Shown here: piece by piece, positions 1 through 8,053 of the stretch
Position numbering within the stretch: position 1 is the first letter of the stretch
Layout of the letters: each line of letters opens with the position of its first letter
DNA from: Candidatus Aminicenantota bacterium
Lineage (GTDB): Bacteria; Acidobacteriota; Aminicenantia; Aminicenantales; Aminicenantaceae
Reading direction: 5' to 3'
NCBI GenBank assembly: GCA_011773465.1
Contig: WVXO01000031.1
Location: forward strand, 1 to 40,188
Length of the DNA: 40,188 nt
Made by a program: the position numbers and the translations under genes
Notes under the pieces: model-generated
What the model was told of the DNA's origin: nothing
Database searches by the model: none
Seen by the model: only the letters and a program-made list of their open reading frames with translations

Positions 1-6
1 TCTATC

Positions 7-23
7 TTGTTATATAATAACAA
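7..23. promoter_or_regulatory. AT-rich palindrome at window edge
   Basis: TTGTTAT-ATA-ATAACAA is a perfect inverted repeat with 7-base arms and contains TATAAT on the plus strand (13-18). It lies just downstream of the glycosylase gene. It could be an operator or promoter of a gene to the left of the window; nothing else supports a role. Confidence 0.2.
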
Positions 24-75
24 CTTAGGATGATTTTGTTATGTGCTTTTTGATCTTAATATCTGGAATATGGGC

Positions 76-699
76 CTATTCAGCTGATATGAAAGGGCTC
101 CCTTTAAGATAGGCTCGCCACAGCCGCTGCTTTCCTTCCCCAATTCCTATCCTTGACGTCCAGATTAACTCTTCTCTTCCTTTCTTTCTTCTCTCTTCTT
201 TCTGTCCTCTCTCTCGTTTCTCTCTCCTCTCTCCCTCTTTAATAAAAAGCGGAGACCTTAAAGAAAAAAGCCGGACACCGTGGAGAGAGCGATCTATACC
301 AAAGGCCTGACATATCTTGGCTGGTCCTGAGCATAAGTTATAAAGCTCCTCGGTCTTTCGCCTTTTCTTCATCAACGAAATCCCCTCACGTGGTTCAAGA
401 GCCCGGACTAGAATTGCGGCTGGAAATTCTTCTTTTTCTGTGACCAGGTTGAGCATATGATGCATTCCGTAGGTAAAGTGGACAAAGGCCCTGCCCGGAG
501 GCCCGTACATTATTTCACTTCTTTTTGTTTTTCCTACGAAGGCATAAGAAGCCGGATCATCTTCCCCGGAATAGGCCTCAGCTTCGACGATAACTCCAGA
601 AGTTAAACCTTCTTCGGACTTCATGACCAAGACCTTTCCGATCAGATCCTCCAAAACTTTAAGTGTTGGGCGGGAATAAAATGAAACCGGGAGTATCAT
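76..699 (-). CDS. DNA-3-methyladenine glycosylase (AAG/MPG family)
   Basis: Base-excision repair enzyme that removes alkylated purines (3-methyladenine and related lesions) from DNA. The 207-residue length fits bacterial members of the family. Seen: the VEAEAY motif (Glu41 the likely general base, Tyr43 the stacking residue), the DPAS block, RSEIMYGPPGRAFVHFTYGMHHMLN with Tyr77 and Asn84, and CSGPAKICQAFGI. The position usually occupied by His in DPASH is Tyr52 here. Residues about 155-178 form an extra run of Arg, Lys and Glu not usual for the family, encoded by a homopurine tract. The gene follows the efflux permeases on the same strand with a weak hairpin between (748-775), so it may be separately transcribed. 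No clear Shine-Dalgarno precedes the ATG. The family call is confident; lesion range cannot be read from sequence. Confidence 0.9.
   Translation of the reverse strand: MILPVSFYSRPTLKVLEDLIGKVLVMKSEEGLTSGVIVEAEAYSGEDDPASYAFVGKTKRSEIMYGPPGRAFVHFTYGMHHMLNLVTEKEEFPAAILVRALEPREGISLMKKRRKTEELYNLCSGPAKICQAFGIDRSLHGVRLFSLRSPLFIKEGERREKRERGQKEERRKKGREELIWTSRIGIGEGKQRLWRAYLKGSPFISAE
170..240. repeat. Homopyrimidine/homopurine tract inside the glycosylase gene
   Basis: The plus strand is almost purely C and T over about 71 bases with only two purine interruptions. It encodes, on the minus strand, the basic and acidic low-complexity insert of the glycosylase. Such tracts can slip during replication or form triplex DNA; here that is inference. 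Confidence 0.7.
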
Positions 700-747
700 T
701 TTAAAGAGAATTCTTTTTTAATTTCTATATAAGGAAGAAAACTAAAA

Positions 748-775
748 AGATTGTTTTATCCAATATTTACAATCT
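748..775 (-). terminator. Possible intrinsic terminator after the efflux permeases
   Basis: On the minus strand AGATTGT and ACAATCT form a 7-bp stem around a 14-nt loop and are followed by a run of five T. It sits just after the last permease stop codon at 793. The stem is AT-rich and weak, so termination may be partial. Confidence 0.4.
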
Positions 776-792
776 GTAATTCGAATTTAAAA

Positions 793-2040
793 TTATTCGT
801 ACCGCAAAGCGACAATCGGATCCAGTCTTGATGCCCTAAATGCAGGCCAGAAGCCAAAAGTGAGTCCCACGCTGGTACAAAATATAACTCCCACAATTGC
901 CCACTGAAGCGGCACATTAGCCGCAAAGTCAGTAAGCATACTTACAATATTTCCCAGTCCAAATCCCACTGCAACACCAAAAACACCTCCAATATTACTC
1001 AGGATCAGTGCTTCCAACAGAAATTGCATCAGAATATTCTTTCTTTTCGCTCCTAACGCCTTCCTGATTCCTATTTCCCTGGTTCGTTCCGTAACCGATA
1101 CGAACATAATGTTCATAATTCCGATTCCAGCAACAATTAGTGCAACAATTCCAATGACAAAAGCGCCGACTTTTATTCCCGCCGTGGTCTCATTGAATGT
1201 TTTAATGTTACTGTCATTTGTAAAAATGGTAAAGTCGTCTTCCTCGTGTGGTTTGAGACCTCTTTCCATTCTCATTACTGCCCGTGTCTCCGCTATGGCT
1301 TCCTGAAGCAAGCCAGGTGATCTTGCTCGAACAGTTATATTAACAGAACGATCTCTTCCCCGATTATCTCGCATTCCATATATTCGTTTAAATTTAGTAA
1401 TCGGTATCAGCAGGTAATTATCGAAATTACCACCCAATGCTGATTTCTTTTCTTCCATTACGCCAATGACCCGGTATTTCCTGCCATCAATTTTTATTAT
1501 TTTTTGCAGAGGATCAGTCCACGGAAATAGTTTTTCGGCAACAGCATGACCAAGCACCACCACACTTCTACCTATCTTTACATCTTCGTTGGTGAGATTT
1601 AATCCAATTTCAATGTAATGTGTATTGTTCTCCGGATATTCCGGCGTACCGCCGCAAATGGTCAAATTTTGATTAGTGCTTATATCCCTGTATTTAGCGA
1701 CGTGTCCGAAACTCCACAATTCTGCTCCAACAAGGTCAACTGTTTTAACTTTATCCCTGATCGCGTTGGCATGTTCAACCGTAGTCGGTCTTCTTTTCAT
1801 AATTTTTCGCATTTCTTCTTGACTGATTGGACCGGCTGCAGCCCATTTTTGCACCTGAAACGTCTGGGTACCTAAGACACTTATTTCTTTCTCAATAGTT
1901 GTCTGAATTACAGAAATGCCCGTCATAACGGCAATAATTGAAGCAATGCCAGCGATAATTCCTATTAAAGTAAGAAAAGATCTTAATTTATGAGACATGA
2001 TGGCTGTAATTGCCATTTTAAATGCTTCAAGGATATACAT
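793..2040 (-). CDS. MacB/FtsX-type ABC transporter permease
   Basis: Inner-membrane permease subunit of a MacB-like export system, 415 residues. One N-terminal membrane segment (about 17-40, beginning HKLRSFLTLIGIIAGI) is followed by a periplasmic MacB_PCD-like domain, then three C-terminal membrane segments from about residue 288. The cytoplasmic coupling motif ERTREIGIRKALGAKR follows the second segment, and the protein ends RLDPIVALRYE, the usual tail of the family. It is the third gene of an adaptor-permease-permease operon, 57 bp after a paralogous permease. No ATP-binding subunit is encoded nearby, so an ATPase from elsewhere in the genome would be needed. Substrate unknown; such systems export macrolides, peptides or lipoproteins. 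Confidence 0.9.
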   Translation of the reverse strand: MYILEAFKMAITAIMSHKLRSFLTLIGIIAGIASIIAVMTGISVIQTTIEKEISVLGTQTFQVQKWAAAGPISQEEMRKIMKRRPTTVEHANAIRDKVKTVDLVGAELWSFGHVAKYRDISTNQNLTICGGTPEYPENNTHYIEIGLNLTNEDVKIGRSVVVLGHAVAEKLFPWTDPLQKIIKIDGRKYRVIGVMEEKKSALGGNFDNYLLIPITKFKRIYGMRDNRGRDRSVNITVRARSPGLLQEAIAETRAVMRMERGLKPHEEDDFTIFTNDSNIKTFNETTAGIKVGAFVIGIVALIVAGIGIMNIMFVSVTERTREIGIRKALGAKRKNILMQFLLEALILSNIGGVFGVAVGFGLGNIVSMLTDFAANVPLQWAIVGVIFCTSVGLTFGFWPAFRASRLDPIVALRYE

Positions 2041-2097
2041 TTTAATCCTCTTTTTTCGCCTTATTTGCAGAAATTTTCGTTCAATTTAAACATTTTT

Positions 2098-3333
2098 TTA
2101 CTCATACCTCAACGCTTCAATTGGGTTTAATCGGGAAGCTCTAAACGCCGGGATGATCCCGGACAAAACACCAACAAGAATAGAAATCAGTAAGGCTATA
2201 ATTGCAATCGGCATTGAGACAGCAGCCGGCAGCACAAACTTGTTAATAAGAGAGGTCACACCAAAAGAAACTATTAATCCCAATAATCCCCCGGTTAAAC
2301 AAATCGCAGAAGCTTCATATAGAAATTGTGAAAGAATTACTCTTCGTCTTGCACCAAGCGCTTTTCGGATACCGATCTCCCTGGTTCTTTCCGTCACAGA
2401 AATGAACATGATATTCATCACCCCGATTCCGCCGACAAACAGGGATATACTCGTAACCACCAGACCGATCAGAATCACCACACCCATGACATTATTATAA
2501 GCATTCATCAATGTATCCATGGAATTTATGGAGAAATTATCTTTTTCAGTTGGCTTCAATTTTCTTATTTTTCGCATTTCACCAATAATTTCATACCTGA
2601 AATCTTGCATGGATTCCTGACTCGGAGCTTTCACAGCGATATTAAATTGACGGTTTCTGCTGCCAAACGCTTTTATAAAAGTACTGATTGGAACAAAAAT
2701 CTGCCTGTCAAAATTAGGTCCGCCAAAAAAACCGGAGCTCCCCTGTTTTTCCATAATCCCAACTACACGGAAATTATAGCGACCGATCTTCATCTTTTTG
2801 TTTATCGGATCAATATCTTTAAAAAGATGATCTTTTATTTCAGTGCCAATAACGCAAACAAATTTTTTATTCTGCACATCGAATGAAGTCAAAAACCTGC
2901 CAAAATCCGGCAGTGAGGTTGAAACGACAATCTGATTCTCAGTCGTTCCGATGACAGGAATTCCTTCCAGCACATTGGAGCGGTATTTAACATTATTTAT
3001 TGTGCTTGTTGATGGATTTACCGCTCGGGCGCTTTTTAAACGACGCTCTAATTTTTCACTCTGCTTGAATGTTAAATTCGGTCGGTTCCTATACTCGAAA
3101 AAGTTGCCGGTGATGATCCAGGGCATTCTTGACACATAGAGTACATCAGAGCCAAGAGCAGATATGCTTTCTTTAAAATTATTCCCCAACCCGTTTGCCA
3201 CTGTCATTGTTGTGATAACTGCTAAAATTCCGATAATGATTCCAAGCGCTGTGAGGATGCCCCTGGTTCTATTTTCCTTTATAGCTGAAAGAGCTATTTT
3301 AAAAGATTCAACTTTTTCATAAATTGATCGCAT
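2098..3333 (-). CDS. MacB/FtsX-type ABC transporter permease (paralogue)
   Basis: A second 411-residue permease with the same plan: one N-terminal membrane helix (TRGILTALGIIIGILAVIT), a large periplasmic domain, then three C-terminal helices with ERTREIGIRKALGARR and the ending RLNPIEALRYE. It starts 14 bp after the adaptor stop codon, so the two are translationally close. Together with the downstream paralogue it could form a heterodimeric permease, since MacB-type transporters work as dimers and two different half-permeases are present. This is inference; only the family assignment is directly supported. Confidence 0.9.
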   Translation of the reverse strand: MRSIYEKVESFKIALSAIKENRTRGILTALGIIIGILAVITTMTVANGLGNNFKESISALGSDVLYVSRMPWIITGNFFEYRNRPNLTFKQSEKLERRLKSARAVNPSTSTINNVKYRSNVLEGIPVIGTTENQIVVSTSLPDFGRFLTSFDVQNKKFVCVIGTEIKDHLFKDIDPINKKMKIGRYNFRVVGIMEKQGSSGFFGGPNFDRQIFVPISTFIKAFGSRNRQFNIAVKAPSQESMQDFRYEIIGEMRKIRKLKPTEKDNFSINSMDTLMNAYNNVMGVVILIGLVVTSISLFVGGIGVMNIMFISVTERTREIGIRKALGARRRVILSQFLYEASAICLTGGLLGLIVSFGVTSLINKFVLPAAVSMPIAIIALLISILVGVLSGIIPAFRASRLNPIEALRYE

Positions 3334-3347
3334 AAAAGAAACCTATA

Positions 3348-4619
3348 TTATTTTTGCTGATCCACTTTTTTTACTTCTACCCGGGATTGATTTTGCAATG
3401 TTTGGCTTATCGCACGATAACTTCCAGTAACAATTTCTTCGCCTTCAGATAATCCTTCGATAATTTCAATGTGAGTTTCACTCTGGATGCCGGTTTTCAC
3501 CTGTCTTGCCTTCGCAATGCCATCTTCCACGATAAAAACCACTTCTACAAAGCCATCTTTATCTGGAACGTAATTTTCTTCGGATGAATTGTCAGCAACA
3601 GCAACACCACCAGCTTCTGGTTCTTTCTTTTTTAGCTGCTCCGGAGTTCTAACAGTGACACATTGAATGGGGATACCAAGCGCGTCTTCCCTGATTTCTG
3701 TAATAATATCACTACTTGCAGTCATGCCAGGTCTTAACTCTCTGCCAGGATCGGTGATAGAAATTTTAACCTCAAATTCGGTTTTTTGGTCCAGTGTACC
3801 TGATCCAGTGATTGTTGCACTGCTGGCAATTTCGCTTACTACACCATGGAAAACTTGATCTGGCAATGCATCCACTTCTATTGTTGCACTGTCTCCCACA
3901 GCCACAGAAACAATATCGTTCTCATCAACATTCACCAATGTTTCCATTCCGGAAAGCTTGGAAACAGTCATGATCACATCTTCTTGAAATTGAGAACCAA
4001 GAGCAATTTCACCTACTTCTTTGTTGAGTTCACTAATAGTTCCGGATATTGGCGCATAGATAGTGGTCTTGGACAGATCATCTTTTGCTTGTTTAAGTGC
4101 AGCCTTTGCCTGCTCTACCTGCTGTAACGCAGAATTGTAACGTGCTTTTTCTGCCTTGTCAGCCGCATAAGCTTGGTCTAAATTTGCCTGGGTTTCCAGA
4201 TTTTGTTCGAATAATTCTTTGATTCGAACATAATCCTTTTCAGCTTTGAGCATATTTTCTTTTGCCAACGTAGCATTAGACTCGCTTGCCTTCAAATTTG
4301 CTTCTGCGCTTTCCATTGCAGCTAAAAAACGCTCCCGATCCAATTGTACAAGAAGTTTGCCCTTCTCAACCCATTCACCTTCTTTTACATTCAAGTCGGT
4401 AATTTTCGCGGCAACATCAGCGCTTATCTTGACCTTTGTTTTAGGCTGAATTCTTCCTGTCGCAGTAACCGTTTCCACGATTTTGTGTCGTTCAACTTTT
4501 GCAGTTTCCACCGCAATTCCTTGATTACCTTTATTTCTCGTCGAAATTAAAATAATCATTACCCCGATTACCAGGATTACAATTGATCCAATAATAATTT
4601 TTTTCTTTGAGATAACCAT
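3348..4619 (-). CDS. Periplasmic adaptor (membrane-fusion) protein, HlyD/MacA type
   Basis: Links the inner-membrane permeases to an outer-membrane channel in tripartite export. A signal anchor (KKKIIIGSIVILVIGVMIIL) is followed by a split lipoyl domain (VTATGRIQPKTKVKISADV and YAPISGTISELNKEVGE), a long alpha-helical hairpin rich in Ala, Glu and Lys (about 85-190), and beta-barrel and membrane-proximal domains (RPGMTASSDIITE, ITGSYR-like end). I chose the ATG at 4619 because AAGGA lies six bases before it; the ATG at 4625 would be only one base from that site. First gene of the adaptor-permease-permease operon, with a promoter and operator at 4667-4706. An outer-membrane TolC partner is not in the window. 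Confidence 0.9.
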   Translation of the reverse strand: MVISKKKIIIGSIVILVIGVMIILISTRNKGNQGIAVETAKVERHKIVETVTATGRIQPKTKVKISADVAAKITDLNVKEGEWVEKGKLLVQLDRERFLAAMESAEANLKASESNATLAKENMLKAEKDYVRIKELFEQNLETQANLDQAYAADKAEKARYNSALQQVEQAKAALKQAKDDLSKTTIYAPISGTISELNKEVGEIALGSQFQEDVIMTVSKLSGMETLVNVDENDIVSVAVGDSATIEVDALPDQVFHGVVSEIASSATITGSGTLDQKTEFEVKISITDPGRELRPGMTASSDIITEIREDALGIPIQCVTVRTPEQLKKKEPEAGGVAVADNSSEENYVPDKDGFVEVVFIVEDGIAKARQVKTGIQSETHIEIIEGLSEGEEIVTGSYRAISQTLQNQSRVEVKKVDQQK

Positions 4620-4666
4620 CTTCATTCCTTATTTTGTTCTTTGATCGCACATAATTAAGTAAACGC

Positions 4667-4687
4667 TTACGTAACAAATATACGTAA
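4667..4687. promoter_or_regulatory. Palindromic operator over the efflux promoter
   Basis: Perfect inverted repeat TTACGTA-N7-TACGTAA. It covers the predicted -10 box of the adaptor promoter (4677-4682), the usual place for a repressor of TetR or MarR type. The regulator itself is not identified in the window. Confidence 0.5.
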
Positions 4688-4706
4688 CAGAAGGAAAATA
4701 GTTCAA
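4677..4706 (-). promoter_or_regulatory. Predicted sigma-70 promoter of the efflux operon
   Basis: On the minus strand TTGAAC (4701-4706), an 18-bp spacer and TATATT (4677-4682). It would start transcription about 50 bases before the adaptor start codon. The -10 lies inside the palindromic operator. Confidence 0.5.
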
Positions 4707-4777
4707 TTACCGCGTATTCCCCGTTTAGTGATGCAAATAATGTACCAATCTTCATTACGGGTCATGAATTTCGGCAT
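4703..4777 (-). CDS. Possible 24-residue leader ORF before the efflux operon
   Basis: An ATG at 4777 with GGAG six bases upstream opens a 24-codon frame beginning MPKFMTRNEDW and ending at 4703. It stops at the -35 box of the efflux promoter and lies just after a 10-bp-arm palindrome. It could be a small leader peptide, the decayed start of a lost regulator gene, or chance. I recognise no family. Confidence 0.2.
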   Translation of the reverse strand: MPKFMTRNEDWYIICITKRGIRGN

Positions 4778-4788
4778 GATTTTCTCCA

Positions 4789-4813
4789 ATTAATATCCGC
4801 TATGGATATTAAT
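4789..4813. promoter_or_regulatory. Perfect 10-bp inverted repeat
   Basis: ATTAATATCC-GCTAT-GGATATTAAT, upstream of the efflux promoter and next to the ribosome-binding site of the small ORF at 4703-4777. The long exact arms suggest a dimeric-regulator site. The stretch 4620-4952 holds this, the operator, the promoter and the small ORF; I see nothing else convincing in it. Confidence 0.4.
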
Positions 4814-4952
4814 AGCATTAAACATCCCAAAATTATCCAAGGGGATATTCAAGCGCACTTCAAACAATATGTATAATTTTTTAACAGTTAATAGGGGAAT
4901 ATGGATTTAAATGAAATCCAGAAATATTTTTTGGAGATGGCTACATAATTTT

Positions 4953-6209
4953 TTATGAGCTCGGCAAATTGACTATTTGCCCTGTTGTCTTTCCTGTATC
5001 GACCTTTGTGATTTTCACTCTTACTTCTTTTCCCTCATCATGAGGACAGGAAGGAACGAAAACTTTAAAATAATTGGATGTTAAAACTTCAGCGCCAGCT
5101 TTTCTATTTTTTATGACAATGGCCTCGCATTCCTTCCCTGCAAAAAGCCGGCGAAAGTTCGTATTCTTCCTCCTGGATAAGTCTCTCAAAAGTCTCGCTC
5201 TCCTCTTTTTTACGTTGCCGTTTACCTGGGGCCAGGGGGCGGCAGCAGTCCTGGGGCGAGGAGAGTAAGAGAACACATGGAAATAGGTCAAAGGTGATTG
5301 TTCCAGGAAGCGGTAAGTCTGGCTGAAATCTTCCTCAGTTTCTCCGGGGAATCCCACAATAATGTCTGCTCCTAAAGATGCCCGGGGAGACTTCTCGCGC
5401 AAGCAAACAAGAATTTTTTTGTAATCCTCGATTCTTACCTTTCGCCCCATACGATGCAGTATATCCTCAGATCCGCTCTGTAAAGAAAGATGAAAATGAG
5501 GGCATACTTTCTCGCTTGTCGTGATGTGCTCAATCAAGGAGGGACTTAAAAATCGAGGGTCAAGAGAACTCAACCGCAATTTCCGGAGCCCTTTTAAGCT
5601 TTCTATCGCCTGGAGCAGCTCGAGTATAGAGCTTTTAGGCTTAAGATCAAGACCATAAGAACAGAGGTGAATTCCTGTCAGAACTATCTCGTTGAAACCC
5701 TGGCTTATGAATTCTTTAATTCGGTCGAGGATTTCTCTCCTCTCAGAGCTTACACTTCTCCCCCTAACACTGGGAATAATACAAAAAGTGCAGCGGAAAT
5801 TGCACCCATCCTGAATTTTAACAGAGGCGCGGGAACGGAAAGGTGAAATTTGCTTTTCTTTTCCGGGATCAGCAAAAGAGAGGACTTTTGCATCTAAATT
5901 TTTCTTTTCCTTATTGGACAAAAGGCATGAGACCTGAGGCATATTTCTCAATTCTTCAGGGGCACGCTCGGCATAGCATCCGGTAACGATCAATCTTGCT
6001 TTGGGATTTACGCGCGAAACTCTTCTGATAAAGCTTCTTGTATCGCTGTCCGCCCGGCTGGTAAGAGTACAGGAATTAACTACGACTAAGTCGCTTCGGG
6101 AAAAATCCTTTTCATACTTCAGCCCGTGCTTTTGAAAAACGTCAGCCCATAAAAAAGCCTCAGCTTGATTCGAACGGCAGCCAAAGGTTTGAATCGAAAA
6201 AGATGTCAT
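4953..6209 (-). CDS. mtaB: tRNA t6A37 methylthiotransferase (MtaB family)
   Basis: Radical-SAM enzyme that adds a methylthio group to t6A at position 37 of ANN-decoding tRNAs. The N-terminal UPF0004 domain carries the three auxiliary-cluster cysteines Cys11 (FGCRSNQAEA), Cys47 (VVNSCTLT) and Cys78 (VTGCYAE). The radical-SAM motif is CNFRCTFC (Cys136, 140, 143), and a TRAM-like beta domain is at the C terminus. The N-terminal FGCRSNQAEA form and the 418-residue length favour MtaB over MiaB or RimO. The start overlaps the end of purE by 4 bp, so the two are probably translationally coupled at the end of the rpiB-glyA-purD-purE operon. Confidence 0.9.
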   Translation of the reverse strand: MTSFSIQTFGCRSNQAEAFLWADVFQKHGLKYEKDFSRSDLVVVNSCTLTSRADSDTRSFIRRVSRVNPKARLIVTGCYAERAPEELRNMPQVSCLLSNKEKKNLDAKVLSFADPGKEKQISPFRSRASVKIQDGCNFRCTFCIIPSVRGRSVSSERREILDRIKEFISQGFNEIVLTGIHLCSYGLDLKPKSSILELLQAIESLKGLRKLRLSSLDPRFLSPSLIEHITTSEKVCPHFHLSLQSGSEDILHRMGRKVRIEDYKKILVCLREKSPRASLGADIIVGFPGETEEDFSQTYRFLEQSPLTYFHVFSYSPRPRTAAAPWPQVNGNVKKRRARLLRDLSRRKNTNFRRLFAGKECEAIVIKNRKAGAEVLTSNYFKVFVPSCPHDEGKEVRVKITKVDTGKTTGQIVNLPSS

Positions 6210-6697
6210 GATTTTTGCTGAATTTTTTTTGACTTAGCTTCAATCTGGGCGGCCATTTTCTCCCGGTATTCCTTCAATTTTGTGACCAGGGAAGAATCCT
6301 TAAGGCTCAAGATCTGGATGGCCAGGAGAGCAGCGTTTGCCGCGCCGGTTTTGCCCAAGGCCATAGTTGCCACTGGCACTCCTTTTGGCATCTGAACTGT
6401 GGAGAGAAGAGCATCGAGACCATCCAGAGAAGAACTTTCTACCGGAACTCCGATCACAGGCTTGACAGTGTGCGCAGCCACAATGCCCGCTAAATGAGCA
6501 GCTTTACCTGCGACAGCGATGAAAACTTCGACTCCTTTCTCTTCATAATCTTTTATGAGTTTGAAGGTCCTGGCAGGAGAACGGTGGGCAGAGGTGACCT
6601 CCAGGCCGAAAGAGACTTTAAACTCTTTGAGTATGGCTAAAGCATCCTTAACGACCCCGTGATCCGAATCGCTTCCGATGAATATCGCAATTTTCAT
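6206..6697 (-). CDS. purE: N5-carboxyaminoimidazole ribonucleotide mutase PurE (class I)
   Basis: Converts N5-CAIR to CAIR in purine synthesis. The 163-residue protein has the GSDSD phosphate loop, SAHRSP with catalytic His38, AGKAAHLAG, and the C-terminal GLDALLSTVQMPKGVPVAT block followed by NAALLA. SAHRSP and AGKAAHL are the class I form; class II (CO2-using) enzymes have SAHKT and AGRSNALSG instead. Class I normally works with PurK, which is not in this window. The Trp usual after GSDSD is His here. Overlaps purD and mtaB by 4 bp each, a compact operon. Confidence 0.93.
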   Translation of the reverse strand: MKIAIFIGSDSDHGVVKDALAILKEFKVSFGLEVTSAHRSPARTFKLIKDYEEKGVEVFIAVAGKAAHLAGIVAAHTVKPVIGVPVESSSLDGLDALLSTVQMPKGVPVATMALGKTGAANAALLAIQILSLKDSSLVTKLKEYREKMAAQIEAKSKKIQQKS

Positions 6698-7974
6698 CCT
6701 TGTTCCTCCCTTCGAGCACCGATATCTCTCCTGAAATGCATGCCTTCAAAGGATATCCCGGAGATGGCTTTGTATATCTTGGCCATGGTTTCACCTAAAT
6801 TTTCCTCTGAAGCACAAACACCCAGCACTCTACCACCGCTTGTATAATATTCTCCTTCTTCGAACTTCGTGCCTGCATGGAAGATAACGATGCCCGGTGT
6901 CTCAGAGGCCTGTACCAGGCCTTCTATCCTCTTTCCTTTCTCGTAGGCAAGCGGATAACCGCCTGAAGCCAGAACCACGCAGCCGGATGCTCTAGGGCTC
7001 CATTGTATTCCTTTTCCTTGTGCATCTTCTTCTATTATGGCCAGGAGAATATCCACAAGGTCGCTCTCCATCTTCAATACCTGGGGTTGAGTCTCCGGGT
7101 CTCCAAAACGGCAATTGTACTCGAGCACCTTAGGCCCCTCCTCTGTCAGCATCAATCCTACATAAAGAACGCCCTTGTATTTTCTTCCCTCTTCACGCAT
7201 GTGGTTCACTGTCGGATAGACAATGGACCTCATGATTCCCGAAAACAGCTCTCTGTCAATAAAAGGAGAGGGGGAAATTGCCGCCATTCCTCCTGTATTC
7301 GGGCCCTTATCGCCGTCATAGACAGGCTTATGGTCCATGGTCGTGACCAGCGGCACAATCTCTTTTCCATCTGATAGGACTATAAAGGAAGCCTCTTTTC
7401 CTCTCAGATGTTCTTCTACAAGAACTCTTTTTCCTGATTCACCGAATTTCCGGTCTACCATTATTAAGTGAACAGCTTGCTCTGCTTCTTTCAGGTCTCC
7501 ACAGATTATGACTCCTTTTCCTGCAGCCAACCCGTCTGCTTTTACAACCAGGGGAAAAGAAAATTCCCTTGAATTCAAGATCTCTTCTGCCTCCTCTGGA
7601 GACCCTGCAATCCTGGCTCTGCCGGTTGGTATCTTGTGGCGTTCCATGAATTGCTTGGCAAATACCTTGCTTCCTTCTAATTGGGCTGAACTTTTATCTG
7701 GGCCGAATATCTTTAAACCTCTCTCCTCAAACTCATCAACTATGCCCAGTGTCAAGGGAAGCTCAGGTCCTACCACTGTCAGACCAATCTTCTCCTTTGC
7801 GGCAAAATCAGCCAGCCCCTTGATATCAGAAGAATCGATGACAACATTTTCAGCAATACTCATCGTGCCTGGATTTCCGGGAGCGCAGAAGAGTTTCTTA
7901 AGTTGGGGGCTCTGAGATATTTTCCAGGCGAGGGCATGTTCTCTTCCGCCTGAACCGACGACTAAAATCTTCAT
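6694..7974 (-). CDS. purD: Phosphoribosylamine-glycine ligase (GAR synthetase)
   Basis: ATP-grasp ligase joining glycine to 5-phosphoribosylamine, the second step of purine synthesis. At 426 residues it has the family length. Seen: N-terminal VVGSGGREHALAWK, PELPLTLGIVDEF, the ATP-grasp core PLVVKADGLAAGKGVIIC, PNTGGMAAISPSP, and the metal site LEYNCRFGDPETQ. Its glycine substrate is made by the serine hydroxymethyltransferase encoded just upstream. The start overlaps nothing upstream (79-bp gap to glyA), and the stop overlaps purE by 4 bp. Confidence 0.96.
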   Translation of the reverse strand: MKILVVGSGGREHALAWKISQSPQLKKLFCAPGNPGTMSIAENVVIDSSDIKGLADFAAKEKIGLTVVGPELPLTLGIVDEFEERGLKIFGPDKSSAQLEGSKVFAKQFMERHKIPTGRARIAGSPEEAEEILNSREFSFPLVVKADGLAAGKGVIICGDLKEAEQAVHLIMVDRKFGESGKRVLVEEHLRGKEASFIVLSDGKEIVPLVTTMDHKPVYDGDKGPNTGGMAAISPSPFIDRELFSGIMRSIVYPTVNHMREEGRKYKGVLYVGLMLTEEGPKVLEYNCRFGDPETQPQVLKMESDLVDILLAIIEEDAQGKGIQWSPRASGCVVLASGGYPLAYEKGKRIEGLVQASETPGIVIFHAGTKFEEGEYYTSGGRVLGVCASEENLGETMAKIYKAISGISFEGMHFRRDIGARREEQG

Positions 7975-8053
7975 CCTAACTCCATCGTTATTTTTTGAAT
8001 CATTCTTACAAAAAAGGACCTGCTCGTCAATAAGAGTCTGGGGCGGTCACCTT

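Noticed and set aside
4531-4755. Minus-strand ORF of 74 codons before the adaptor
   Set aside because: It runs through the predicted promoter and operator and overlaps the adaptor start in another frame; no family resemblance and no good ribosome site.
4903-4919. GGATTT-AAATG-AAATCC hairpin after mtaB as a terminator
   Set aside because: No T-run follows on the minus strand and the stem is short.
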